This document shows, piece after piece, positions 17,201 to 27,000 of a stretch of DNA of 64,000 bases (position 1 is its first letter; every line of letters starts with the position of its first letter). Position numbers and translations under genes: made by a program. The stretch is from positions 12,079 to 76,078 of the forward strand of contig CAZGUH010000015.1 of NCBI GenBank assembly GCA_964529005.1, written 5' to 3'. This DNA comes from CAZGUH01 sp964529005. GTDB lineage: Bacteria > Actinomycetota > Acidimicrobiia > Acidimicrobiales > Ilumatobacteraceae. Under the pieces are notes generated by a model. That model did no database searches. It was not told the DNA's origin and worked only from the letters and a program-made list of their open reading frames with translations.

Positions 17201-18578
17201 GGTGCGCTCCGGCGACGGGCGAGAACTCCGAGCCGGTGTGCGGCAGCCACTTCACCCAATCCCATGCCGTGGCGTTCTCGCCCGCTACGGCGGCGAGAAC
17301 GAGCTCGGCGGGGGAATGGAGCGCGCACAGTTGGGCGAGCACGTTGGCGACGACGGGGCGAGCGACCTGATCGGCGCCGGCCACGCCGACGTTGCCCGCG
17401 GCGCGGAGGTCCGCCACCACCGGAACGCGGTCGATGACGGAGAAGCGGCCGACGACGTCGAGCAACTCCTGCCACAGCTCCGGCGCCGTGTTGTTCGTCG
17501 TCGGCAGCTCCACCTCGTTGCGGCTGGGGTGAGTTCCGAGGCCGACGCGGAACTGAAGGAAGCGCTCGTGCTCGGGTCGGCGCGTCCACACCAGCTCCGT
17601 CAGGTCGCGGATCGCCTCCTCGATCTCGCCGACCGAGGGGTGCTCGGCACGGCGGCCGTCGCGCTCGAGGTCGGACGCGTACTGCAACTGCACCGACAAG
17701 GCGACGAGGGCCGAACGATACGCGTCGAGCGCCGCGGCGTCGGCTTTGCGCGCCGCCATGCGCCCCTCCATCCAGCTGCCCACCATCAACAGCGGGCTGA
17801 ACGCGATGAACAGCAGCGACATCGTGTTGCGCGTGACCGCGTACAGCAGACCCGCCATCACCACCGGAGCGAGCAGCGACAGGATCGGGAAGCGGTGGGG
17901 GTCGCTCGGCCGCGGCGGTTCGGGCGCCTTCAGCTCGACGCCGACGTAGTCCGGGTCGAGGCGAGGCGAGCGGTTGAACGCCACCGCGCCCTCGGCCTCG
18001 ACGGCGCCGCCGAGCGTGTGGACCGTGATCGTCACCACCGTGTCGCCGAGCGTGATCGGCGTCCCGGGGCGCACGACGGCGCGGTCGACGGCAGCGCCGC
18101 CGAGCAGCACGCCGTTGGCCGAGCGGTCGTCGACGATCTCGATCGTGTCGCTGATGTTCAGCTTGGCGTGGCGCTTGCTGACGCGCGGGTCGGAGAGCCG
18201 GACGTCGGCGCTGCGGTCACGGCCGATGAAGTTGGTGCCGCGATGGATCGGGAACTGCTGGGGAGCGTCGGGACCAGACAGCACGCTCAACGTGCCGACC
18301 GGCGCCCTCGCCGGACGTCCGTCGGCGCCCGCCGTCGACAGCGCGACACGATCGCCGGACCGCAGGCCGGCCTCGCTGAGGGTCGCGTCCGCAGCGGCGA
18401 TCCGCTCGCCCGGGCTCGCTCGGTTGATGACCAGCCCCTCGGGCGCGGGCGGGGCATCCGGTCCGAAGAGCCGGAACCTGATCCGCTCGGCGACCGCCTG
18501 CACGGTGGCGGTGCTGTCGGCGACGAGCACGATGTCGCGCGCCTCGCTGCCGTGCTCGACCGTGAGCTTGAGCTTCAT
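14202..18578 (-). CDS. EssC/EccC-like FtsK/SpoIIIE ATPase with N-terminal FHA domain
   Basis: A 1458-residue motor protein of a type VII-like secretion system. Residues 1-95 form a ubiquitin-like domain; about 110-190 is an FHA domain (FIGRDRSADVRLSD, VSKRHAKL, DDRSANGVLL). Two membrane segments lie near 228-272. Three P-loop domains follow: GTTGAGKSEF (about 668) with VIVVDEFAAL, GTSGSGKSTF (about 1000) with LLLIDNFGAF, and GPPHSGKTTT (about 1278) with VVVIEDVDAV. The FHA-first layout resembles Firmicutes EssC more than mycobacterial EccC. The ATG at 18578 overlaps the stop of the FHA gene upstream. It should bind the WXG100 proteins encoded directly downstream and drive their export. Confidence 0.92.
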   Translation of the reverse strand: MKLKLTVEHGSEARDIVLVADSTATVQAVAERIRFRLFGPDAPPAPEGLVINRASPGERIAAADATLSEAGLRSGDRVALSTAGADGRPARAPVGTLSVLSGPDAPQQFPIHRGTNFIGRDRSADVRLSDPRVSKRHAKLNISDTIEIVDDRSANGVLLGGAAVDRAVVRPGTPITLGDTVVTITVHTLGGAVEAEGAVAFNRSPRLDPDYVGVELKAPEPPRPSDPHRFPILSLLAPVVMAGLLYAVTRNTMSLLFIAFSPLLMVGSWMEGRMAARKADAAALDAYRSALVALSVQLQYASDLERDGRRAEHPSVGEIEEAIRDLTELVWTRRPEHERFLQFRVGLGTHPSRNEVELPTTNNTAPELWQELLDVVGRFSVIDRVPVVADLRAAGNVGVAGADQVARPVVANVLAQLCALHSPAELVLAAVAGENATAWDWVKWLPHTGSEFSPVAGAHLAANAAEANALVTSIEGVLDERSASDAEVHLPAVVVFVDDDAPVERARLVQIAERGPAVGVHIVWHAPSVQRLPAACRLFLDIDAEGRHRAGYVHGGVAVTDLEPEVLSPAAALALAKRLAPVVDSGVRADDQSDLPHSVSFLDLVGLDVASNPDAVVDNWRANNALPPVAGARPSKRDNTLRAVVGQSATGVLHLDLRTQGPHALVGGTTGAGKSEFLQSWVLGMAAAHSPSRVTFLFVDYKGGSAFAECTQLPHCVGLVTDLTPHLVRRAISSLRAELRHRERILRAAKAKDLLEMERNNDPAAPPSLVIVVDEFAALAQEVPEFVEGVVDVAQRGRSLGLNLILATQRPGGVIKDNLRANTNLRVALRVADEEDSNDVVGVKLAATFDPGLPGRAVVKTGPTRLTTFQSAYAGGRTTGEAPPAHIEVRDLVFGTGDEWDSPAEPESEPVAEEREAPTDIARIVGNIGAAAKQAGIPRPRKPWLPVLPATFKLEDLPTSRTDRELVFGVIDRPEEQTQQTVAFVPDRDGNMAVFGTSGSGKSTFLRTIAIAAGFAPARGGPCYVYGLDFGTRGLTMLEALPHVGAIIGGDDGERTLRLLTMLRDTIDERAVRYNAADAGTITEYRAKARRPDEPRILLLIDNFGAFRQMYEVSSNARVYEMLESIAADGRGVGVHIVATADQATAFSAGINSVIQSRLALRLSSEMDLSMLGVPLDVFSETTPAGRGVMGGAEVQVAVLAGDPNMAKQAAAQRELAVAMARAGVPEAPPIGRLAEHIPASSIAQRPDAEPLLGVWDETLEPIGFDPSGVFVVTGPPHSGKTTTIVTMLRSLELARGGREYVLIGSARSALAQAAPWREHAMLSDQIAELCARLSGELRDGKHDAGDLVVVIEDVDAVSDGIVDDDVAELLKVCRASGAFVIASGETATFHSSYGLVAATKLDRQGIVLQPDDSDGDIVFNVPFPRASRADFPPGRGVLVRAGRARRVQVLYPEASAW

Positions 18579-19498
18579 GGGCCCACCACCTCGATGATCA
18601 GTGCGCCGGCGATCAGCGCCGAGCCCGGCCGCACGGCGACGGGTTGCCCGGGCACGCACGCGAGACGCTGGCTGCCGGTTTCGACAACGGTGCCGTTGCT
18701 GGAGTGCAGGTCGGTGACGACGATCTCGCCGGCGACGAGCGAGATCGCGGCGTGCGTCTTGGAGATCGACGGCTCCGTGACGACGAGGGGCTGCGCCCCC
18801 GGGGCGCCGTGTCGGGGGTCGGGATCGCGGCCGAGCACCAGCGGCGTGGTGAGCGGGACCGTCCGCCCGCCGGGCAGCACGAGCGCAGGGACACCGGTCG
18901 GCGCCGGACGGATCGGTGCGTCGCGCCGGACACGGGCGACCGTCGCCTCGTCCAGTTCGTCGGTGTCGCCGGCGGGCGGCGCCGCCGGGACATCGGAGGC
19001 GCCGGGGACCGAGCCGATCAGGCCGCCCGGAGGGGGCACAGCCGGACGCGGCGCCGGGCGCGGCAGGGGAGCGGGCATCACCGGCGGTGTGCTCGCCGCG
19101 GGCGTCGCGGGCGGTGAGCCGGACGCAACGTGCCGAGGCGGGGGCGGAGGCTGCGGCTCGAACGAAGCGGCGGCGACCGGTGGGGCGGGCGCGCTGCTGG
19201 TCGCCGCGGCGAACGCGCGGCTGGACGGCGCGCCGGCGGCGAGGTGCTCGACCAGAGCACTGTCGACCGGGCCGACGAAGCGGGCTTTGGCGCCGGTGCG
19301 GTCTTCGTAGATCGCGACGGTCACCGACTCGACGGATTTTCCGAGCAGCTTGCGTCGCCGGCGGGCGAGGCGAAACGCGCCGGGGCCGGTGGCGCTCGCC
19401 TGGTAGCCGAGTTGGCCGGCGAGGGCGAGGAGCCGTTGTGACGCCTCGCTCGGCCGGGCGCCGCCGAGATCGACGACGCGCTCGGATGCCTCGCTCAT
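18575..19498 (-). CDS. FHA-domain protein of the type VII-like locus
   Basis: A 307-residue protein. Residues 1-95 form a small alpha/beta domain (VTVAIYEDRTGAKARFVG), 100-205 a Pro/Ala-rich flexible linker, and about 210-307 a FHA domain with VLGRDPD, ISKTHAAIS and SSNGT, all of the residues that contact phosphothreonine. It overlaps its neighbours by four bases at both ends (transglutaminase-like gene and EssC-like gene), so its amounts are tied to the membrane parts of the machine. It probably links the locus kinase to the ATPase. No membrane segment or signal peptide. Confidence 0.85.
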   Translation of the reverse strand: MSEASERVVDLGGARPSEASQRLLALAGQLGYQASATGPGAFRLARRRRKLLGKSVESVTVAIYEDRTGAKARFVGPVDSALVEHLAAGAPSSRAFAAATSSAPAPPVAAASFEPQPPPPPRHVASGSPPATPAASTPPVMPAPLPRPAPRPAVPPPGGLIGSVPGASDVPAAPPAGDTDELDEATVARVRRDAPIRPAPTGVPALVLPGGRTVPLTTPLVLGRDPDPRHGAPGAQPLVVTEPSISKTHAAISLVAGEIVVTDLHSSNGTVVETGSQRLACVPGQPVAVRPGSALIAGALIIEVVGP

Positions 19499-21888
19499 CG
19501 CTCCCTCCCGGTTCGCACACCAGATCTGCGGAGCGACCGCGGCGACATCGCGGCCCGCAACCGCGCCCACCGCCCGAGCTCGGCGCGCATCGCCCCGAGC
19601 GTCGCGGTCAGCTCTGCCCAGTACGCCTCGACCTCGGCGTCCGACAGCGCGGAGCCTCCCCACACCGTCGCATCGGTGCGCTCGGCCAGCGCGGTCGCCG
19701 CGCCCGAGCCGACGAACGCCGCCGCCTCGCGGCGCGTCGTCGTCGGCGGCACGGCGCGGCCGAGGTCGGTCGCCAGGTCGGTGACCTCCAGCCATCCGTT
19801 CGCGATCCGCTGGTGCGCAGCCCCGCGTGAACGCCGCCGGCGGCGGCGCCAGGTCTTCACCGCGATCACCGTGAGACCGCCGGCGAGCATCGCCAGGAAC
19901 GGGCTGAGCACGATCGCGCCGGTGACGACGTAGCGGCTCGAGATCGCCGAGGCGATCGGGTTCTGGCCCGGATCGCCGCCCTCGTCACGGTCCTCGTTCA
20001 CCTCCGGCTCCTCGTCGAGGGGCTTGGCGTCGCCGCTGGCCGTCGCCGGCTGCTCGAACTCGGGATCGACGAGCGGCGGCGGCGGCGGGTTCTGCGTCCG
20101 GTAGTCGGGCTCGGGCTGCTGCGGGCTGGTCGTCGCCGACGCGATCTGGTCGCGCGGGGGCGTGGGATGGATCGCGACCCATCCGAGGCCGTCGACGGGC
20201 ACCTCCACCCACGCGTCGATGTCGGTCTGCACCACGTCGACCGGGGCGTCGAGCGAGGGTTCCGTCGGGCGGAAGCCCATCACGACCCGAGTCGGCAGGT
20301 GGTCGAGGTCGCGGAACAGCAGCGCGTACGCCGCGGCGTACTGCTCGGCGTTGCCGATGAACGGCTCGCGTGGGAAGCGTCCCGCGAACTCCACCAAGCG
20401 GTAGGCCGAATGCCCCGCCTTGGCGCGGATGTGCCCGGCCGCGATGTCGCCGTCGGAGTACGCGCCGGTGGCGACCATCAGGTCGCGCACCCGGTCGAGT
20501 CGCTCGGCGGTGTCGGAGATCAGCAGCAGGTCGGGGGTGCCGATCGCCTGCGTGATCTCGCTCACCGATCGCGCCTGACCGATCGGCGTGACGTCGACCA
20601 TCACCTGATGACCGGAGATGTCGTCGAGAAGGTGGGGGAGGCGCACCTTCATCACGTATCGATCACCGGCGCGCAGCCGCACCGGGGTTGCGGCGGTGTC
20701 GGTCGCCCGGTTGTACCGGAAGCTCGTCGCCAGCTCCCGATCGCGCGCCGGGCCGCCCTCGCTGCCGGTGAACGTCAGGCTGAGCACCTCGCCGACGTCG
20801 GGCACCCACACGTCGCTGTACTCGCGGATCGTGACGGTCACCTCGGCGGTCTCACCCGCGAAGTCGGCCGGCAGTGAGGCGCCGATCCGCTCGAACGAAC
20901 CGGAATCGCGCAGCGACGGGTTGTCGGGATCGCCACCGGACACCTGCCAGACGAGCCCGTCGTAGGCGTCCATCGTCGCCAGGCGGACGGGGATGCCAGC
21001 CGGAAGGCCTTCGATCGTGAACATCACCGCGGCATCGGCCCGCTCGCCGCGGGCGTCGTATCCGAGCTTGACGTAGTCGCGATAGCCGGCCAGCGGGCTC
21101 GGGTAGTCGCGCGGGTCGAACGGCGGCACGACCGTCTGGCGCCAGATCTCGCGCTCGGAGGCCGCAGCGGCGCCGGGCAACGACGGCGCGATCGCGTAGC
21201 CGGCCACCGCGGCCACGGCGAGCACACCCACAGCGGCGACAACGCGCCGGCGGTCTGCGCCGAGCCCCTCCAGGATCGGCCGTCGCCGCTGCTCGCGCCA
21301 GGCGAACCAGGCGACCATGGCGACGATCAGCACAGCGCCGTGGAGGACGACCGAGACCGCACGATCGGTGCCGACCGCGATACCGAGGGCCAGCGCCACC
21401 AGCGGCGGGACGAGCGCCAGCGCGACGCAGCGCATGCCGCGGGCGACCGCCTGGATGAGAAACGCTGTGGCGAAGCCGACGAACACCGGCAGCACCATCA
21501 GGTCGCCGGTCGCTCCCACCGGCGGGGACGTCGTCAACAGCTCCTTCCACGTCGACGCGGCCGACGACAGCGCGTCGAGCAGCGAGTCCGGGGTGGGCAC
21601 GACGCCGGCGAGGCACCGGTGGCGCAATGCCAGCACGCTCGCCGCGACCGCGTACACCATCACCCCCGCCGCCGCGGTGACGAACCACGGCCAGCGCAGC
21701 CGCGCGGCGACGTGGACGAGCACGATCGCCAGTAGGCCGCCGACCGCGCCCACGACCATGAACGCGACGCCGCCGTAGGAGGATCGGTACGCCCACAAGG
21801 CGATGAGCGTGAACCCCAGCACGGCCCCGGCGTCGATCGCGTCCGCGGTGGTGGGGAGCAGCCGCCGGCGGCCCGCTTCGCCGCTCAC
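19495..21888 (-). CDS. transglutaminase-fold membrane protein, catalytic triad apparently lost
   Basis: A 797-residue protein of the TgpA/DUF3488 type: about seven membrane helices (residues 15-235), a large extracytoplasmic region, a transglutaminase-like core (about 495-575), an acidic Pro-rich linker, another membrane helix and a cytoplasmic tail. In active relatives the core has GxC(E/R)xFA, HAWxE and (F/I)DPTP. Here these read GNAEQYA, DAWVEV and IHPTPP, so Cys, His and Asp are all replaced. It is therefore probably a structural or binding protein, not an enzyme. The gene overlaps DUF58 upstream and FHA downstream (ATGA both times), the classic MoxR-DUF58-transglutaminase order. Confidence 0.87.
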   Translation of the reverse strand: MSGEAGRRRLLPTTADAIDAGAVLGFTLIALWAYRSSYGGVAFMVVGAVGGLLAIVLVHVAARLRWPWFVTAAAGVMVYAVAASVLALRHRCLAGVVPTPDSLLDALSSAASTWKELLTTSPPVGATGDLMVLPVFVGFATAFLIQAVARGMRCVALALVPPLVALALGIAVGTDRAVSVVLHGAVLIVAMVAWFAWREQRRRPILEGLGADRRRVVAAVGVLAVAAVAGYAIAPSLPGAAAASEREIWRQTVVPPFDPRDYPSPLAGYRDYVKLGYDARGERADAAVMFTIEGLPAGIPVRLATMDAYDGLVWQVSGGDPDNPSLRDSGSFERIGASLPADFAGETAEVTVTIREYSDVWVPDVGEVLSLTFTGSEGGPARDRELATSFRYNRATDTAATPVRLRAGDRYVMKVRLPHLLDDISGHQVMVDVTPIGQARSVSEITQAIGTPDLLLISDTAERLDRVRDLMVATGAYSDGDIAAGHIRAKAGHSAYRLVEFAGRFPREPFIGNAEQYAAAYALLFRDLDHLPTRVVMGFRPTEPSLDAPVDVVQTDIDAWVEVPVDGLGWVAIHPTPPRDQIASATTSPQQPEPDYRTQNPPPPPLVDPEFEQPATASGDAKPLDEEPEVNEDRDEGGDPGQNPIASAISSRYVVTGAIVLSPFLAMLAGGLTVIAVKTWRRRRRRSRGAAHQRIANGWLEVTDLATDLGRAVPPTTTRREAAAFVGSGAATALAERTDATVWGGSALSDAEVEAYWAELTATLGAMRAELGRWARLRAAMSPRSLRRSGVRTGRER

Positions 21889-23072
21889 GAGAGCACCGCC
21901 ATCAGGCCACGGTTCAAGCGCTCGAGGTCGGGAACGTTGACGAACCGGCTGTCACCGACGATGCGGTACGCGGAGTCGCCGCCGATCGCGCTGCGCAGCA
22001 CGATGGTGCTCATCGTGAGGGCAGCGCGGCTGGCGGCGTTGCGGATCTCGGGGATGCCGAGGCGGCTGCCGATGCACAGCACCCCGACGCTCGCTTCCGG
22101 CGCGACACGCCGCAGCGTCTTCATCGCCGTCGCGACATCACCGACGCCCGGCGTCGCCTCGATCGCGCTGAAGTGATCGAGAAGGCGGCTGGGATCGCCG
22201 GCAGGAAACTGCTCGGAGCCGGCGATCACCGTGAGGGTCTGCTCGTCGCGGATCGCCTGCACCGCCACCGAGGCCGCGCACGAGATCCCGAGCTCGTACT
22301 CGCCCTCGCCGGCGTACTCGTCGGGGTCGATCGACAGCAGCACGGCGACGTGCGACCGGCGCGTGTCGTTGTACTGGCGGACCATCAGCTCGCCGATCCG
22401 CGCCGACGTCTTCCAATGGACGTGACGCAGCTCGTCGCCGCGGACGTACTCGCGCAACGTGTGGAAGGCGACGTCGCTCGGCGACAGCGCGGTGGTGGTC
22501 TGGCCTTCCAAGTCGCGGATCTGACCGGCCGCGATCGTGGAGAGCGCGGTCGTGCGCGGATGGACGTAGATCTCGTGCACGCCCGTCCACTGGCGCGTGC
22601 GGCGCAGCATGCCCAACGGGTCGCCCTGCACCGTGACGAGCGGGCCGACCGGGATCACGGCGCGCCGGTGGGTCGGCACGACGAACAGCTCCTCGGTGGA
22701 CGCGCCGGCCTTGAGATGCGGGATCGAGTACACCGCCGACGACGCGCCGACCGGCAGCTCGACGCGCAACCCCCACGCGCCACGGCCCCGCCGGTTGGTG
22801 AGCCGCAGCTCACCCGCGGCCCGCTCGCCCACGGTGACGCGCGACGGGTTGACGCCGATCTCCGCCGCGAGATCGAGGCGGCCGATCACGAACGCCACCG
22901 CGAGAACGCACAGCACCGCGGTCACCGCGGCGATCACCAGCCATTCACGCCATGCGAACCGTGCGCCGACCAGCCACGCGACGAACGAGAGGCCGAGCAC
23001 CGTCCATCCCAGGGCGGTGATCAGGCCGAGGCCTCGGCGGGCGAGGTCGAGCGCGCGACGTACCGGCGCCAT
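21885..23072 (-). CDS. DUF58-domain membrane protein
   Basis: A 395-residue protein with two membrane helices (about 15-65), a beta-sandwich-like segment, and a DUF58 domain whose hallmark FHTLREYVRGDELRHVHWKTSAR lies around 205-230, followed by a vWA-like fold (VAVLLSIDPDEYAG). DUF58 proteins nearly always accompany MoxR ATPases, and the MoxR gene is six bases upstream. The pair is thought to act as an assembly or metal-insertion chaperone for membrane or secreted complexes; here the likely client is the transglutaminase-fold protein or secretion apparatus encoded next. Confidence 0.87.
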   Translation of the reverse strand: MAPVRRALDLARRGLGLITALGWTVLGLSFVAWLVGARFAWREWLVIAAVTAVLCVLAVAFVIGRLDLAAEIGVNPSRVTVGERAAGELRLTNRRGRGAWGLRVELPVGASSAVYSIPHLKAGASTEELFVVPTHRRAVIPVGPLVTVQGDPLGMLRRTRQWTGVHEIYVHPRTTALSTIAAGQIRDLEGQTTTALSPSDVAFHTLREYVRGDELRHVHWKTSARIGELMVRQYNDTRRSHVAVLLSIDPDEYAGEGEYELGISCAASVAVQAIRDEQTLTVIAGSEQFPAGDPSRLLDHFSAIEATPGVGDVATAMKTLRRVAPEASVGVLCIGSRLGIPEIRNAASRAALTMSTIVLRSAIGGDSAYRIVGDSRFVNVPDLERLNRGLMAVLS

Positions 23073-23078
23073 GTTCCC

Positions 23079-24041
23079 TCAGGCAGCCCGTTCGCTGGGC
23101 GGTCGGGTGTCGGCGAGGATCCGAGCCAGCACACCGGAGACGGTGCTGCCGGCGAACTCCGCCTCGGGGTGGAGGATCACCCGATGCGACATGATCGGCT
23201 CGGCCAGCTCCTTCACGTCGTCGGGCACGACATAGTTGCGCCCGTTCGCCGCGGCCCAGGTCTTGACCGCGCGCACGTAGGCGAGGCAGCCGCGCACCGA
23301 GACGCCGAGCTTGACCTCCGGCGCCCGCCGGGTCTCCTCGGCAAGCCGCGCCACGTAGCCGAGCACGGCCGGGTCGACGTGCACCTGGTCGGCGAGGTGC
23401 GCCATGTCGACGACCGCCTTGGCGGTGATCAGCTCCGGCACCGCCGCCGACCGGTTGCGATTCGCGGCATCGGCGAGCAGCGTCACCGTCGAGTCCAAGT
23501 CGGGATAGCCGAGCGACGTCTTCATCATGAAGCGGTCGAGCTGCGCCTCCGGCAAGCGGTACGTGCCGGCCTGCTCCACCGGGTTCTGCGTCGCGATCAC
23601 CATGAACGGCGCGCCCACGGGATGCGAGCGGCCGTCGACGCTGACGTGGCCTTCCTCCATCACCTCGAGCAAGGCCGACTGTGTCTTCGGCGACGCGCGG
23701 TTGATCTCGTCGGCCAGCACGATGGTGGCGAAGATCGGACCGGGGTGGAACGTGAACTCACCGGTCCGCTGGTCGTAGATCGTCACGCCGGTGACGTCGC
23801 TGGGCAGCAAGTCGGGCGTGAACTGGATGCGGTGCTGGGTGCCCTGGACCGTATTCGCCAGCGCCCGGGCGAGCATCGTCTTGCCCGTGCCCGGCACGTC
23901 CTCGAGCAACAGGTGGCCTTCGGACAGCAGCGTCGCGATCGCCAGGCGGATCGTGTGCGTCTTGCCGACGATCGCGCGCTCGACGTTCGCGACGAGCTGT
24001 TCGAACGTCTGAGCGAACCACTGCGCGTTCTCGGGGGTCAT
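23079..24041 (-). CDS. MoxR-family AAA+ ATPase
   Basis: A 320-residue AAA+ protein: Walker A EDVPGTGKTML (about 45), Walker B IVLADEINRASPKTQSALLEVMEE (ADEINR), sensor 1 FMVIATQNPVEQAGTY, the Arg finger region LPEAQLDRFMMK, and a C-terminal lid domain. The ATG at 24041 has AGGAG ten bases upstream, and that ribosome site overlaps the stop of the giant Ig-like gene. MoxR ATPases remodel partner proteins through vWA/DUF58 co-factors, and the DUF58 gene follows at six bases. Confidence 0.92.
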   Translation of the reverse strand: MTPENAQWFAQTFEQLVANVERAIVGKTHTIRLAIATLLSEGHLLLEDVPGTGKTMLARALANTVQGTQHRIQFTPDLLPSDVTGVTIYDQRTGEFTFHPGPIFATIVLADEINRASPKTQSALLEVMEEGHVSVDGRSHPVGAPFMVIATQNPVEQAGTYRLPEAQLDRFMMKTSLGYPDLDSTVTLLADAANRNRSAAVPELITAKAVVDMAHLADQVHVDPAVLGYVARLAEETRRAPEVKLGVSVRGCLAYVRAVKTWAAANGRNYVVPDDVKELAEPIMSHRVILHPEAEFAGSTVSGVLARILADTRPPSERAA

Positions 24042-24054
24042 CTCGTGTGTGCTC

Positions 24055-27000
24055 CTAACAGGTGTAGGTGTTCGAGGCGGTGCCGTCCACGTAGGCGATC
24101 GCGGTGTACGGCGGACCGCAGTACCACCGCCCGTCACCGCTGAACGCGTCGCCGCTGCTGTTCGTCGTGACCGTGAACGACGTGCTGTGGATGTTCGGCA
24201 CGCTGATCGAGTAGGTCGTGTTGGGGGCGAAGTTGTCGAGGGTCACGTTGATCCAGTAGCAGACGCCGCACGGCGTCGTGCCGCCGACGGCGCCCGTCCC
24301 GCCGCGCGTCACCGTGACGGTGCGCGGTGGCGGCGGCGGGTCCTGCACGCGCGCGCTCGCCGACGCGCTGACGGCCGACTGCCCAGGCGCCGACACGGTG
24401 ATCGTGCACGAGCGGGTGGAGCCGTCGCGGCTGTAGCTCTGCGACACCGAGCCGCTCGCGCCGGGCGCGGTCGACACGCTCTGCGAGCCGCAGTCACCCG
24501 ACAGCGTGGCGCTCCATCCGGGGCGCGCGTCGTCGCCGCGGTTCGTCGACCAGTTCCACGTGATCGTCGTCGTGCCGCCGCCCGACGCGCTGATCGACGG
24601 CGTCACCAACGGGCCGTAGGGGATGCCGCTCATCGTGTTGGAGTCGACGCTCACGTACGTCACGCCGGGCGTGCCGCACGACGCGGCCAGGCGCGTGCGC
24701 GCGACGAACGAGTACGACGAGCCGTTGGTGAGACCGGTGAACGTCGCGTTCGACTGCCAGCTGGCGCCGCCGTCGCGCGAGTACTCGGTCGAGGCGGACG
24801 TGCAGCCCGAGTTGTTCGCCGGAGTGGCCACGACCGTCAGCTGGTGGTTGCCCGACGTGATGGCCGTGATCGTCGGAGCGTCGGGGTTGCCGACCGCCCG
24901 CACGACGGGGGAGGCCGCGCTCGGCTCCGAGTTCGCCCTGTTCTTGTCCGAGTTCACCGCCACCACGGTGAAGCTGGCATCGGAGTTGCGTGTGGCGTCG
25001 AACGTCGCTGTCGTCACGCCGCCCGACACCGTCTGGCAGGCGCCGGTCTGCGTCCGGCAGACCTGGTAGCTGACGATCGGCCGTCCGCCGTCGTCGCCGG
25101 GCGCAGCCCACGTCACCGTGATGCGCGGCGTGCCTCCGTCGCCGGCGTTGACCGCCTGCACGTTGGTCGGGGGATCGGGATAGCGCGACGGCCGTTCGGT
25201 CGCCGCGGACCGCGCGCTCCACGCGCCCCACCCGCCGTTGGTCGTCGCACTGTTGCGGGCCCGCACCCGGAAGCTGTAGTCGGCGCCGTTGATCAACGGC
25301 GATCCCGCTCCACCGGCGCCGACGACGAGCGTCGTGACGCCGCCGTCGACGCTGAGCGTCTGGCCCCCGATCTGCACCTCGTAGGCGGTGATGGCGGAGA
25401 AGTCGCCGGCAGTCGACGGCGGGGTCCACGCCAGCGTCAGCGTCCGGTCCTGGTAGTCCGTGAAGGCGAGCCCCTCGGGCGGATCGGGCACGCGGTCGGG
25501 CACCATGCCCGACGACTCCCCGCTCACGTCGCCGCGGCCGAGCGCGTTCTCGGCGACGACCGTGAAGTGGTACGTCTGCGCGTTCTGCAAGCCCGTCACG
25601 ACGCCGCCGGTCGTCGTGAAGCGGTGCTCGGCGCCGGTCTCGACGACGCGCACGTGGTACGCGGTGATCGGGTCACCCTGGTCGTCGGCGGCGGTCCACG
25701 ACAACGTCACCTGGCGGTCGCCGACGCTCTCCTGCACTGGCGCCCCCGGCGCTCGCGGCGTGCCCTTGACGACCACGGTGAACGTCCCGGTGGCCGTCTG
25801 GTCGACCGCGTCGCGCAGCGTGTAGCTGACGGTGAACGTGCCCACCGTGTTGGACATGAACTGGCAGGCCCCGGCGTCGGTGCAGGTGAGCTGCGCCCCA
25901 CCGGTGACGCTGGGGTTGAGCATCGTCAGCGCGTGGCCGTCACCGGCGAACGGGTTGACGGCGGCGTCGACGAAGTTCGGCAGGTCGTGCACCGCGTCGC
26001 GTTCGGCCTCGAACGTCGGGAACGTCGCCGCGGCCGGCTGGCCCTTGTTGGTGGCGACGATCGTGACGGTGAACGTGTTCTGCACCGGTTCGAACACCCC
26101 GTCGCTGACGGTGTAGCGCACGGTGATCGCCGTCCCGACCGGAAGCTTCTGGTCGCCCGCGCGGTGGCTGACGATCGTCAGCGCCGGGCCGCTCTGTTCG
26201 ATCGTCAGCCCACCGAAGGTGCTCTCGTCGAGCACGTAGGTCAGCGGATCACCTTGATCGTCCACGACGTGCGGGGTGAGGTCGAACGAGATCGGCTCGT
26301 CGAGCTGTGGCACACGCACGTTGCCCTGCGAGACCACGCGCGGCGGCGAGCTCGCTTCGATGATCAGGTCGACGGAGAGTCGGGCGAGGCAGTTGCACAG
26401 CGGGAGCTGACGCTCCTCAGCACTCGTGCCCGGGCGGTCGGTGACCTCGAACGTGACCGTGATGTAGGTCGTCTCGCTCAGCTCGGCCGGCGGTGTGAAC
26501 GTGAACCCGGATCCGTCGGCGGCGCGTGCCACCTCGCCCACGCCGGTCACGTTGATGACCTCGGTGTCGGTGAGCCGAATGTCCGGGTCGCCGTCGGGGT
26601 CTTCGACGATCGACGTCAGCGGGATGGGGAGCGGAGCCGCCGAGCCGGCGGCGATCGTGCGGTTGGAGGGGTCCCTGCCTGCCGCCGACAGCACCGGCGG
26701 GTGGTTCTCGAGACCAGGAACCCGCACGAGGCCGATCGCCGACGCGCCGTCGGAGTCCGTGACGCGGTACAGCACGATCTGCGCCAGTTCACCCAGCGGC
26801 ACCACGAGCTGGCGGCCGGTGATCGTCGCGTTCTGCCCCGGGGGAAGGTCGAGCGTCAGCGGCGAGTCGGCATCGTCGGGGTCGACGTCGTTGGCCAGCA
26901 CGTCGACGGTGACCTCGGTGAGCCCGCGCGCCTCGGCGTCGGTCACCTCGTCGCGCTCCGCGACCGGTGGGAGGTTCGGCGCGTCGGGATCGGGCGTGAC

